Source of the DNA: Stercorarius parasiticus
Lineage: Eukaryota; Chordata; Aves; Charadriiformes; Stercorariidae
Assembly: GCA_013396915.1 (NCBI GenBank)
Contig: VWZL01000808.1
Location: 1,488,001 to 1,552,000 of the forward strand
Length of the DNA stretch: 64,000 nucleotides
Direction of reading: 5' to 3'
In this document: positions 28,801-40,800 of the stretch, in pieces
Layout of the letters: each line of letters begins with the position of its first letter
How positions within the stretch are numbered: the first letter of the stretch is position 1
Notes under the pieces: generated by a model
Database searches by the model: none
What the model was told of the DNA's origin: nothing
What the model saw: the letters and a program-made list of their open reading frames with translations, nothing else
Program-made: the position numbers and the translations under genes

Positions 28801-31800
28801 CCAGTTGCTTGAAAAATACTGTGGAACACTGTACTGCTGCATTGCATAGTTTTCCTTTTTAGACTGGTGCAGTATTAAGAGTTATCTCTTAAATTGAGCG
28901 TGGCCAGAGTATCATCAGCATGAGTTTCCTAAGAATTCTGCTTGACAAGTGATACTGTATGCCCAAGGAAATTTTAATTGATGATGGGAACTTGATAACT
29001 TGAAGTTGAATAGTTGGGTGTAGGTTTGGGGCTTTTTTTTTTCTACTTCTTCCTACCTCTGGATCCTAGTCCAGAAAATAGGCATTTATATGAAAAGCTT
29101 AATATCCTTTGAGATTATTTGCTTGGGTAAGCTTATGTGGGATTTTTTAAGTTCAGGTAAGTTTGTATACAGGAAAGACTGATCAGCTAAAGGCTTGAGG
29201 GATTGTGCAACAGCAGCATTCATCTTTGGAGTATGTGATGGATGATGTATCGGTTTAGTTTATTCATTTTATTTTCTGTACGCTGCATGCTGTGTCCCAT
29301 CAGAAGTGTGTGACTGGGCATAAAGTCAGAGTGCCTTGGCCTGGGTTCTGCAGAGAAGGGAGTCTAGGGCAAGCCTAGACAGAGTGGGGAAGACTGCTCT
29401 TTTTTTCAGAGTGACTGAATGTGATGTATTAAGGAAGAGAGGAAGGACAGAAAGATCCGAGGTGAGACAGATGAAGTGTTTGTGGGGCAGCACGCAGAGA
29501 CCTTACATCAGGAATGGATGCTTAAAGACCCCCTGCTCTTAGGACATCAAATCTGCCTCAGAAGCAGTGGAAGTAAGGATGCTTTTCTAGTGACCCGGAG
29601 GGAGCGAAGGGTAATGTGTTTCAACCAGGAAGCCACTAAATTGCTGAACTGAGAAGAAGTCTGGGCGAAAGAATCTGTCCTGGGGGAGATTTCTTCTCAA
29701 GGCTTCCATTTATTGTCTCGCTCAGAATATCAGAATTTTCTCTTTACATGGTTAAGCTGCTTCAAGTGGAGTGGCTTTTGTTTTCTTTTTTTTGTTAATC
29801 ATACATAGCTTTAAAGATCAGAATCTCTGAAAATGCAATCTTGAAGCTTTTGGGAAAGGCCTTTTTTGATATGGCATCTTTGGAAAGAGCTGCTGAATCA
29901 TTTCTTAGGGGACAAGTGCCCAGCACTAAGAAAACAGCATTTTTGGCACTTTTGTGAGTGAAGGCAGGTAATCTGAGCATTGGAGGAGTTCTGAGGTGTT
30001 TTTCACCACCTTGTTTCCAGAGAAGTTTTCTTCAGGTCCTGTCTGAGGCAAGAGAGCATTTTGGGGAGATTTATGGCAGCACAATTGGTACAATATGCAT
30101 GAATATGTTTTATTGATCAGCCTGCCAATTGTGTTTGTGCACGTTAGTTTGCACACTGCTAAGAAGTATAATCTGACTTTAATATACTATTTTTAGCAGT
30201 TGTTTCTGTTTGTGTGTCCTGCAGGAGAATGACTCAGGAACATTGGATACAGTTGGTGCAGTTGTTGTTGACCAAGAAGGAAATGTTGCTGCTGCTGTCT
30301 CCAGTGGAGGTTTAGCACTAAAGCATCCTGGAAGAGTTGGTCAGGTGATTATATCTTTTCAGTTGGGAATGATTGTTCAGCAATTGTGACACTAAGCAAA
30401 AGCTGTGAGAGCAAACTGATGTTCTCCCTTCCCATTAAACTCTGAAGGCGTTATCACTGCATTGGAATGCAAGTTTTCTTTTTAGTGTCCTCTATCAGTG
30501 TTACTAAGCGTATAAACATAGGTAAGGAGTTGTTCTGTAGTTAGTTACCTTTTGCCAGAGCTATTGATAAGCTAGTTTCATGGCCTTAAATACCTCCTTA
30601 GTACCACAAACAGTCTCTTAAATGCTTAGAGTGTTTTTAAATAAGATTTTCAGCAATATTTAGGGAAGCTGTCCTATTTAATTTTTAAATGATCTTGTGA
30701 ATCGGTAGAAGTGACAAAGGTATTAAAAGAACACATCAGTTACAGGCATTCCTTATCGTTATTAGGTTGAGGGAATTTTGAGGTGCATCAGAAATGTCAT
30801 ACTCCCTTGCTGTATAGCTGAATTTTTGGTTGACTTATGCCACTGTCCTAAAAGCAGTTCTCTTTTGAAATGTATTTAAGATTTTCTTTTGGAATAGCAG
30901 AGTGAAAGGGAGTTTACATAAGTAGCGAACAGCTGGAATTATTTTTTCTTTTGCTATCTGTACCCTCATTTTCTGTAAAGTGAGGTTAGAATATCAGATA
31001 CCGATGATAATCACTCGGTTCTGAAGAATAGGAAAAGAAGATATAGCCAAATGGATTGGGATTATGATTTGGACTGTTATGATTTTCTTGTTTATCTTTT
31101 GTATTAATATTTGGATTTTCTTATGTTGGTCTTTGTTGGTTCTTTTTGTTTTGGATTTTTTTGATGGTGGTTTGTTTTGTTTCTTTTAAGGGAAGGGAAC
31201 AAACCAAAAACCTTGTATACTTAAATTTATGAAAGATGCGCTTCTTTCCTTAGGCAGCTCTTTATGGTTGTGGCTGCTGGGCTGAAAATACAGGAGCTCA
31301 TACCCCTTACTCCACTGCTGTGAGTACTTCAGGTATTTACTACTTTTATAAATATTTCAAAAAGTTGCTATCTTTCTCTATAATGAGTTTACGAATTCCA
31401 AGTGAAGTATTTCTATGAACGATGAATTAAAATATTAACATTATTTTTAGACTATATGCGTATCATTTATTTACATATAAATATATATTATATATTATTA
31501 TATATTATATTTTATAATATATACAATGTATTATATATATATGATTATATATAATCAGCGAGTATAAGTCCAATATTAGAGATTGGTTGTAGAAAAGCTG
31601 AGACTGCCACCTTTATTTAATTTTTTTAAACTGTTCTTTACAAAGTCAACTGGATTTGAAGTCTATGCAAGTACCGGCAAGCATCCTGATACTCTTAAAG
31701 GAGGTGTCTGGGTATAATGATGGCCTTAAATAGAAGCCTCCTTCCTTTTTGCTGGTACCAATTTTATATAGTGGTAAATACTTTAATGTTCTACTATATA

Positions 31801-34800
31801 TAACTATTACACACACACACACACACACACGTATGCTTTTTTGGTTCAAATCTTCTCGCTTCCATGACATTACATTAATACCAATCCCAGTTAATTGAAA
31901 TAGTCTGCTAGCGGTTTATGAACCATGGCCATCTGTTTATTCAGTGATTTGAAATTCAGACTAGCGCTGTTTAATTAAACTCTTGTTTCTGGTTTTCCTT
32001 TTAAAGTGTGTGTGTGAGAGAGAGAGGGAGGGAGGGAGATAGAAATGTTTACAGGAAGTGAGAACTCTTCGGTAATCAACACCATTCTTTTTTCCATTTT
32101 CAGAAGCTCATAATGTTTTATTTTAAAATGTAATTTACGTTTAGTGCAGTTTTAAAATATATTGATGCCTGACTCTTGTTTAAAATATGAGCATCCACCA
32201 ATCTGAACCATGAAGTTAATTAAGGGGTAGAGGGATGGAAAAATCAAATTATAGGAAAGATTGAAAGAATGAAACTTACAACTTTACTGGATCACAACAG
32301 GAGATGGAACGGGGCATAAACATCTGCAAATATTCAAAAGGTGAAATTGCTGAGGCTAGGCAAGAAAATGATATGTTAACATACACCGTTGTTGGATGAC
32401 ATTTTTAGAAAATAAAGGTCCTACCTGAACTCTAGAAGATGCCCTGATTTGGAAAGCTCTTAAGAATGACAGTGCTTCCTAAGAGAAGATAAGGTTATCA
32501 CTTGGTGTACCTAAAATCAGACTAGACTGTATCTGTAACAGTGATTATAACCCCCTCTTGTAGGTTTCTAAATTGGTTTTGTGTGGACATATATTTAAAA
32601 AAAAAAAAAAGCAACAAATGAAACTTGCATGTTATGATATAAATAAAAACTGTGTGCATGCACATTAATTTCATGTTTCGTTTTACATACAGACGTATAT
32701 ACTTGTATGTAAAAGCACTTAAAATATGTACATAAAGTAACTGAAATTTAGAATCAGTTTAGATTTCTGTAGTTTTCACAATATAACATTTTATTGTTTT
32801 AATTTCACGAGTCTCTTTATTTTAATTTGTCCTTAAGTGGTAAATTTTGCATAAATTTTTCCTAACATTTTCTACAGGGAATTTTTTTTTTTTTTCTGTT
32901 GTATGGGGCGGGGGGGGCTGGGAGAGAAGAAAATTAGGCTTTGGTTGCTGTGTGTGTATTGCGTACTGTATGTGTAGACTTTAATATTTATTGTTAAATG
33001 ACTTCACAGAATAGCTGATTCATCAAATCGCAGTTAGAATTTTAAAAAAATCTTGAATGAAGAGAAAAGTTTAACTATGATTCCCTTAAAGCTTTATCTA
33101 AAGTATGCTCAAAATTATTAATATATGTTAAACCATATAATTTTAACTTAAGGATTCTACGTGAAATAAAAGGTTTCACATTTGTGCTGGTTTAGACTTT
33201 TTAATTTTTTAGTGATAGCTGGGGAAAGAAAGTCAAGCCTTGAGAGTTTGTTGTATCAGGCTCTATATTCAGTCTTGAAAAAGGATGTTCTTTGGCAATT
33301 TTTAAGGGGCTAGGTTTTGTAAACTATTTTGATTCCATACTTACGAAATTGCTCATGTCTTTGGGTTTTCGAGGCTATGATCAGCAAGACATTGAACAGG
33401 TTGGGGAAAACCTGTGGCGTGGGGAAAGGGAGTTTGGAATAGTAATTCCAAGTGTACAGAATACAAACTCTTGCACATTGAAATCCATGCAGAATTGACA
33501 GGAACATAAGAATGGACACATTGGGTCAAACCAGAGCTCCAGCTGGTTTGGTGTCCTGCTTCAGATAGATGGTCTTTACAGGTCTCGAAGGAAAAGTACA
33601 GGACTGGGAAAAGGACATCCACTGTGTTATCCAAGTTTCTAGCAATTTGCGATACTGGGACTTTAGAAGCTGGAGATATCTTTGGTTTTAATAGGTCAGG
33701 ATGACTTTCTCAAGATTTCTCATTTCTTTTTGTATTTAAATTTTGCTGGGAATGTTTTTCTTAGTTTGTGATGGTTTACCTTTGTAGAATCTTACTTGGA
33801 AAAAAGAAAAGTTATAGTTCCAATACCACAGTTAGTATGACAGTAGGTTTTATTCTTGAATTTTTGTTAATTTTGTTCTAAAATCCTGCTATCAAAGCTT
33901 CAATTTGAGACACATCTTTCAATACCTTCCTCATAAATAAAAAAAAAGGCATTGCCATGAAAGTACTTCCAAATTCATGTAGCTTTCTTTTGATGGGCCT
34001 GTATTATTTGAAGACATGCTTTTACATCTTGATATTCTCTTGGCTCTGTGGATGCTGGCACGCTTCCTGCTTTTGCGTGTTCAGGAAGGACTTGGTATTA
34101 GTTCTTATGCCTTTAGCAAGTTGTTTCTCAAATATTTTTGACCATTTTTATCGTGATTCTGTATTGAATGTGCCAAAGGTGGTTGTTGTGAATTTGTTTG
34201 GGCATGACTTCAACTTCTTGAACGGTATTTTCTTACCTCTACCAGTCTCTTGGCCTTGTTGTTTAGCCACAGTGTCTTTGGTTTTATTTTTTTTGGCTTT
34301 TCAAAAGTTACTTCATGGTTTATAAAATACAGGATATTGTAAAACTCACATTTTATGGCTATAGTTTAAGAGGAGGTGGGACAACTGAAATCAAAAGATG
34401 AAAACTTTCTGAACACAGGATGGAGGAGACAGTGGAACTTAGGAATGACTGTGAATATAAAGGGCCTTAAATTCAAGGTTTATTCTGTAACTCTCAGTCT
34501 AAAATTCAGTTTCTGTGTAAACAAGTAAAATCTTTCTAGTTTTTTTTGTATCAATTTTTGGAGACATTTCAACATATGAACTCTGAATTATATTAAAAGT
34601 AATAATTTTTTGGGGGGGAAAAAAGGGTTGTGGGACTTCATTGGCAATTGAAGGATAAACCTTACAGGAATTCTATAAAAATATCTCAAAACCAGTATTA
34701 AAATTCAAGAAATTCAGAGAATGTTGCAAGTGCAAGCATAGCTAAAATACGTGGGCAACCTCAACTGTGATATCTAACAACATAATGCAAGTGCCATTCC

Positions 34801-37800
34801 ACGCAAGAGTGATGGTAGAGACTGAGTGAAAGCTTGTAAAATGAGATGAGCATTACCAGTGGCCTTTATTTAGTATAAATGTAATTAACAGCTAAACTGT
34901 TTTTTGGATCAACATAGTAGAAGCCAAATCTTTGGTCTTTTAAAAGCTTGTGCATGCACGTGCGCGCACACAGACACACAAACGAAACAGCCTCCCCTTT
35001 AAGCACCCGCTCCCACCTCCCCCAAAAAAGAGTGCAAAACCACACTCGTAAGGCCACTTGGAACTCCTTAGTGCATGTTTTTTGTTGGTATGTGAATGTA
35101 AACACAGGAAGATGGGTATTATTTGGAGGGAAAACATTTGTGAACAAAACCCAACCGCAGGAGAAACAATAGTCTGTTTTTTGGCTGTACTTTAAGAAAA
35201 CATTTCCCATTTTTTCCTGAACATAACAAGAATCAAAGACTTTGTGTATATTCTTCTCATTCAAAATAATATCAAGCGTGACACTGAATCCCCTCCACAG
35301 TTGGAATATCCATGATGATTGTGAGTATTCATCTACGAACTGTGCCAAAAGTAATACTACTGGGGTAAGAGGCAGGCTGCATTTTTCCTGGGAGATAAGT
35401 TGAAAAGTAATAATTCTCTTTGGATATACAGAACCTTAAATATAAATTTTGAAGATAAATACAAAATTCACAGTAACGGCTAACGCGGGAGGCTTTGAAA
35501 ATGCAGCTGTAAGTGGAATTTTTGAGTGGAAATGTAGAGACTGAGAATAATGCATTGCATTCCTCTTTACATCTTTACAACGGTAGGTAGTTGAAAGCGT
35601 ACTTACCTGTTCTTGGTGCATGGGTGGTGTGTTTTGTGTGTGTGCATCAGCCACTGAAGCCAGCAAACCTTTTAACACTGCATTTCTGGAGACAAACAGA
35701 AGGTCTTGGCATTATTTACAAAATGCCAAATTCCGTAACACAAAGATGGAAAGTCTCAGCTTTCACTAGAATCCATTTGAGGAGAATATTTGATACAAGA
35801 AAGGTACAGTGATGTGATGTCTTATGGAGAATTTAAATGGGACCTAATTATGGTTTATAATCCTAAAGAAAAAGGAGCGTATAATTAGGCTTCAAGACTG
35901 AGCCCAAAGTTGTGTTTTGCTGAGAAAGTAGCAGGGATATCAGATTTCTGGGCCTAAACTGAGGTGTAGTTGAGGATTCAGTCTGGGAAAAGCCTTTCAG
36001 TGATGTCTTGCTCTTCTCCCTTGCCCAGAGTCTATTCCTCGCTAAATGAAAATCAGATACAGGTAACAATGTTTTAGGAATACTTACACAGACTGGACGT
36101 ATTCTGTGTAAATAGGCAGAATGTGCCTGAGTCCCGTAACAACTTCTTGTGTTGGCGAATTCACCAAGATCCTAAAGGTCTGGCTCTTAAGGTCTCTGGT
36201 CAAAACAGCAGCCTCTGGTCTCATAAAGACATTTTAGGGATTACATCAAAATACTTTAAAAGCTGGGTTGGATATACATGCATATATATGATGCATCATT
36301 CCCTGAAGCGAAAAATAGCACATTCTGTGTTGTGAAGAATTGTTTAGCTTGGAAGGAACCGCTGGACATCAATCTAGTCTAGCCCCCCTGCTGAAGGGGG
36401 GTTCTCTCATTTTCAAAATCCTTATCAATAAGAAAATAAGTGTATTCACTCTTCCTCCCCCCTGCCTTTTCCTGCTCAAACTTTTACTTTTTGTTCATAT
36501 CTGTTCTTCTTTCCAGTCCATTGTGTGCCTCATGAATGCTTTTGCTGGCAAAATGGAACAGGTAATGTGGAATAGGAAATGGCACCTATGGAGAGATGGC
36601 TTGTGCTTACTAAATTTGTTGCTGAGCTGTGTCCTCAGCCAGCATTTCGGTCTCTCTTTATGGAAGCCACTGAACCGTAAATTCTTACTTGAAAACTCAT
36701 TTTTGACAGGAAGCACAGTGATGTGCAAAGCTGTGCAGTAAATATTTTTCAAGGAAGCTTTAATGCCAATGAATTGGCTTGTGATGTGTGACTTTGGCTT
36801 TGTGATCCCCATGTGTGAGGGCAGTAGTGGCTGCGCTGGAATCCAGGGATTGCCAATACCTGGGCAGGTGCCACTTGTCTGTCTGGCCTGTGTCCTTCTG
36901 AGTCCATGCTCCAAACATCCAGAGGTATTTCACACGCAAACCTTGTGTCCTGTATAGATGTTTGAGCTACACTATGTGAGATAGATATTACGGTACAGTT
37001 CATGTCTTTGTAGAAATACGTACTATCTCTGAAAATCAGTCTGGTCCTGTAAGATTTGGAGAATAATAAGTAATGTAATGCATCGCAGATGAAGCAGCTG
37101 CATATGGAGAAGAGTTACGTCATTGTTCCAGTGAACCAGAGGGTAGAGGAAGAAAGAGGTCTATCTCCAGACACATCAGTATTTACCTCTGAAGTGAATG
37201 CTTCTGTCAAGAGCTCAGGCTTTGTGTCCAGATGCCGTTTGGAGGCTTCAGTTGCTGTAGCATGTGGTGTCTGAACTAATTTACTCGCACCACGAGGCTG
37301 TGTGAAGAGAGAGGAAGCAAGAGGCAGAGATGATTTGTGGGAACGATAACATTAAGAAGCAGTCAATTAAACACGGCACCACAGTGTTCAAAGCTGAGGG
37401 GTTTGTCCACAAAATCATCAGGATGGCTGTTCAAATTGCCTTCGGAGGGGTTGTTTTGAAGCAGGACTCAATGGATGCAGCAGTCAAAGAGTGCTTATTG
37501 CCTCTTGAAATTTTGATTGGACTTAACATAATAATATATTGTAAGCGTGAAGTTGCACGGGCTTTTTAGAAGTTGTAGTCTCCTCCAGAAGGCCCGTTGC
37601 ACACTGAGCGGTGTCTTCGTAGCCTGGGGCAGCAGCCAGCCGTGCAGCACTGTCTCCTTCTCTGGACACTGTTTGTCCTGTTCCTATTTGCCGTACCTTG
37701 CCCAGATGGCTTCAAATAGATGCAATGATACAAAGCCAAATGGAGACGGCAGCAAACCGAGCTCTCTTTTTAGGTCTTAAACATTTTTCTGTGATTGGGA

Positions 37801-40800
37801 GAAAATGGTTGTATACATTTAGTTAGCTAACGGATAAGCTACTGTCTTATTTCCTTTCCTGTAAATTTAGTTTGACAAAAGTGATGTAGTTGGAAAGGTG
37901 TAGTATTTTTACAAAGAAATCAATCGCAACAAAGCTTCTAATCAAAGACTAGGCAAAAAGTAGTTTGCTTTTTCCTTTTCAGTTTAACTGAAGTTAATCT
38001 TTCAAAATATATTAAATGGAAAGGAGAATGTAAAATGCACATCCACTTGAACAGAACTGTTTGTTCTTCATTCTAACCTCTCTCGGAGGTATATCTGAAA
38101 TTCTTCTTGTTCATGATAATTGAAACAAATAGCTTTTTTTAATAGTTAAAGTTATCTGGCGTTTCCCGCTATTTAGAAGTGAAGGATTAATACATTTGGC
38201 ATGTTTTAACTCTTCAGTCTTTTTTTTTTTTCCCCTTCTCTGTAAAATTGTGGAAAAGCTGGATGAGTTGTTCTTCAGAGCGATTTTAGTTTATTTTGCC
38301 CATATTATAAAATTAAAGATATAGAAAGTGTTTTCCCAGCTTTCTTTAGAGAAGATACTTGAAACACAGTTTGTCTGGATGTTGAGGTTGTCTTTTGTTA
38401 TCTTTGAAACCTACCTAAATTTACTGAAGTTACAACCTTTTTGGAAAATTTCCATTTGCATATTCTTTGTAGGTGTTCGTTAGTTTGGAACTTAAATCAT
38501 CTAAGAATTTTCTCTCTGCAACAAGAATGTGCTCCATTGATCTCTCTAGGATCAATGCTCTAGGAGTTGGATGGGACTTTGTTTGCAGGTGTTCTTCCTG
38601 GCAGCAGGTCAGTAAGTTAAAAATTTCCCCTGCTAGTTTGAAGGCAAGATGCAGGAGCTGATAGGAGTACAAAAAGCTAAAAGTTATGCAATTTTAATTG
38701 AGTACTGTCGTGCATTATGCTAGACTGTAGTGTTTAATGTCTTTTCAGAATTCGACTTTAAATTTTTATTTTAATACGTACCAGTAACTTACCAGGCAGA
38801 TATTTTTATTGTACTGTATTTTGTTTTTAAAATCATTGGCTTGCAAGCTTTTAGTCAGCTCTTTCTGGAGATGCTGGTTATGACAACCAGAGCTTACTAA
38901 AATACAGGTTTCACTGTCTTCCCGTTGGGCATAATTAGAAGCTATTCGGCAAATAAAGCAGAAATAGTTGGTTTTTAACTTGTTAACTGACACTTCTATT
39001 CTAGGCGCTGCTATTGAACTGAAAATAACAACATCAAAGTTGAAACAACTTAACAGGCCCAGGTTCAGACTCAGCTGTATGGAATAGATAATAAAATACA
39101 GATAACCTGTAACTTCTGTCTTTAACTTCTGAAAAGAGAAGAGTCATACTTTGGCAGGGGAGTAAACTAGATTAATTTTTCCATTCTCGCATGAATATGA
39201 GTAATGCAAGTTTCCATTTTGTACTTCTTTAAAACAAGTTCCAGCACTTTGTGTGGAGGTACTGTATGTTTCAATAGCTAGACAGGCTCCGGCAGCTTGT
39301 CAAAGCTCCATAAGCTCTCTTCTTATGGCTTGCAGAAAGCAAGTGAGATTTTCATTTCTCCTTCCATTCAACAGGAGTCCCTTTCATGTCTGAAAATTGA
39401 AAACGCCTGTTTTTCAGTGTGGTGCATGGATGTGTGTGTGCCCTCTGGCACACCTGTTTCTAATTTCCTGACTTGAAAGCATCTCCCATCAAAAGAAGCA
39501 GAAAAACAATTTCTTTCTGACACGCTGCTCGGAGGCCCTTGCTTTGCAGAAGGCCTTCCTTTCGCTTGCCATCCTGGGTCCATTGGTAGAACATTATAAG
39601 ATGCAGAGCACGCATTGTATGGGATGTTCAGCTTACATTGTGCTGGGTTCTTTTCCTTCTTCTTGTGGTTATTTCAAGCATTAGAAATCTACTGGAGAAG
39701 TCACCAGGCTGAGGAAAAAACAGTGATTTCATCCTTAGTTTCTTGCATGAAGCTCAAATTAAGGACCAAAGTCTATAGCAAGTTAAGGTTTGTGTATAAC
39801 CTATGAATTAATTGATTACTGTTTGGTACAGAGGGCTAGATTAAAATTTAAATATTATAGCTTGGATTTCTTACCTTTCCTTCAAAATAGTATGCAGTGT
39901 AAAATAGCGTCCAATGTAATAGCTGAAAATCAAAGATGTTAACAATTGTAAAAAAAGAAAAAAAACAAAACAAAAACAAACCAACAACCAAACCCATAAA
40001 AAACCCCTAGTAACTCGGTTGTTGTGAAAGTTGTGCATAGGCTAACTAGCAACTTACTACAGAATAGAGCTATTAACTATTAAAGATCACTTAGGAAGGA
40101 AAAATAAAAAATTTTAAGCTCTAGCTTTTACGTTACTGGCTTGTCTGTTTTCTCAGTTCATCAACTTGACGCTTTCACAAACAGCATTTGGATTGTCTCT
40201 GTGGCTACCGTACTGCAGTGTGTACCTATCCGGTGCTATGCTATTGAATTACATTGGTTTCATTTACTGACAAGCTAAACAGAACAAAACGTTCAAAAAG
40301 AGCTTAAAGACCAATATATGCATCCAGCTAAACAGTACTTGAAATGCAAAGACTGGGCCTGGCTCTGTGGCATAATGGCTAGTGGTTCATATGCTCCTAA
40401 AACTTGCTGAGCTTTGTTCATTACTGAGGTGATCAGGTATATGCAGAAAACACTGAAATTGTGAATTGGGGTACGTACTTCTATGTAACTTTATGGACTG
40501 TAACAAAAAAAATTCTTAAATCTTTCAATGGGTCAGTAAGGTGTATAGTTCACATTTGTTCTGGCTAAGATATGCAACTTTGATACATTTCTTGTCTTGT
40601 GCTTACACTGATATTCGGGTACCAAAGAGTTGCTTTATAGAGTATCTGCCCGCTACTAGAATTGTGAATGACAGTGGAAAATTTATTGTTGTTCGTCAGC
40701 ATAGTAACAGGTTTCCATGATGGGTTCCTGTCTCTCCTCTGGAGGAAGGCGTGTATCTCGCTTGTTGTACAGCTCTGTACAACACAACAGGTACTTCTGG

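Larger units (their letters stand above)
24397..30224. other. TASP1: TASP1 intron (5.8 kb)
   Basis: Phase-0 intron. It holds two small hairpins (26513-26528, 27331-27359), T-rich runs near 26561-26589, and an old CR1 scrap at 28187-28322. Otherwise nothing recognised. Confidence 0.8.

Noticed and set aside
34866..35348. Minus-strand open frame of 160 codons, the longest in the window
   Set aside because: No recognisable domain, composition typical of translated intron, a simple CA/CG-alternating tract in the middle, and no splice or promoter context. Chance frame is the best explanation.
36495..36914. Minus-strand open frame of 139 codons and an overlapping plus-strand frame (36340-36741)
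   Set aside because: Both strands are open over the same DNA with no family signal; part of the plus frame lies in CR1-derived sequence.
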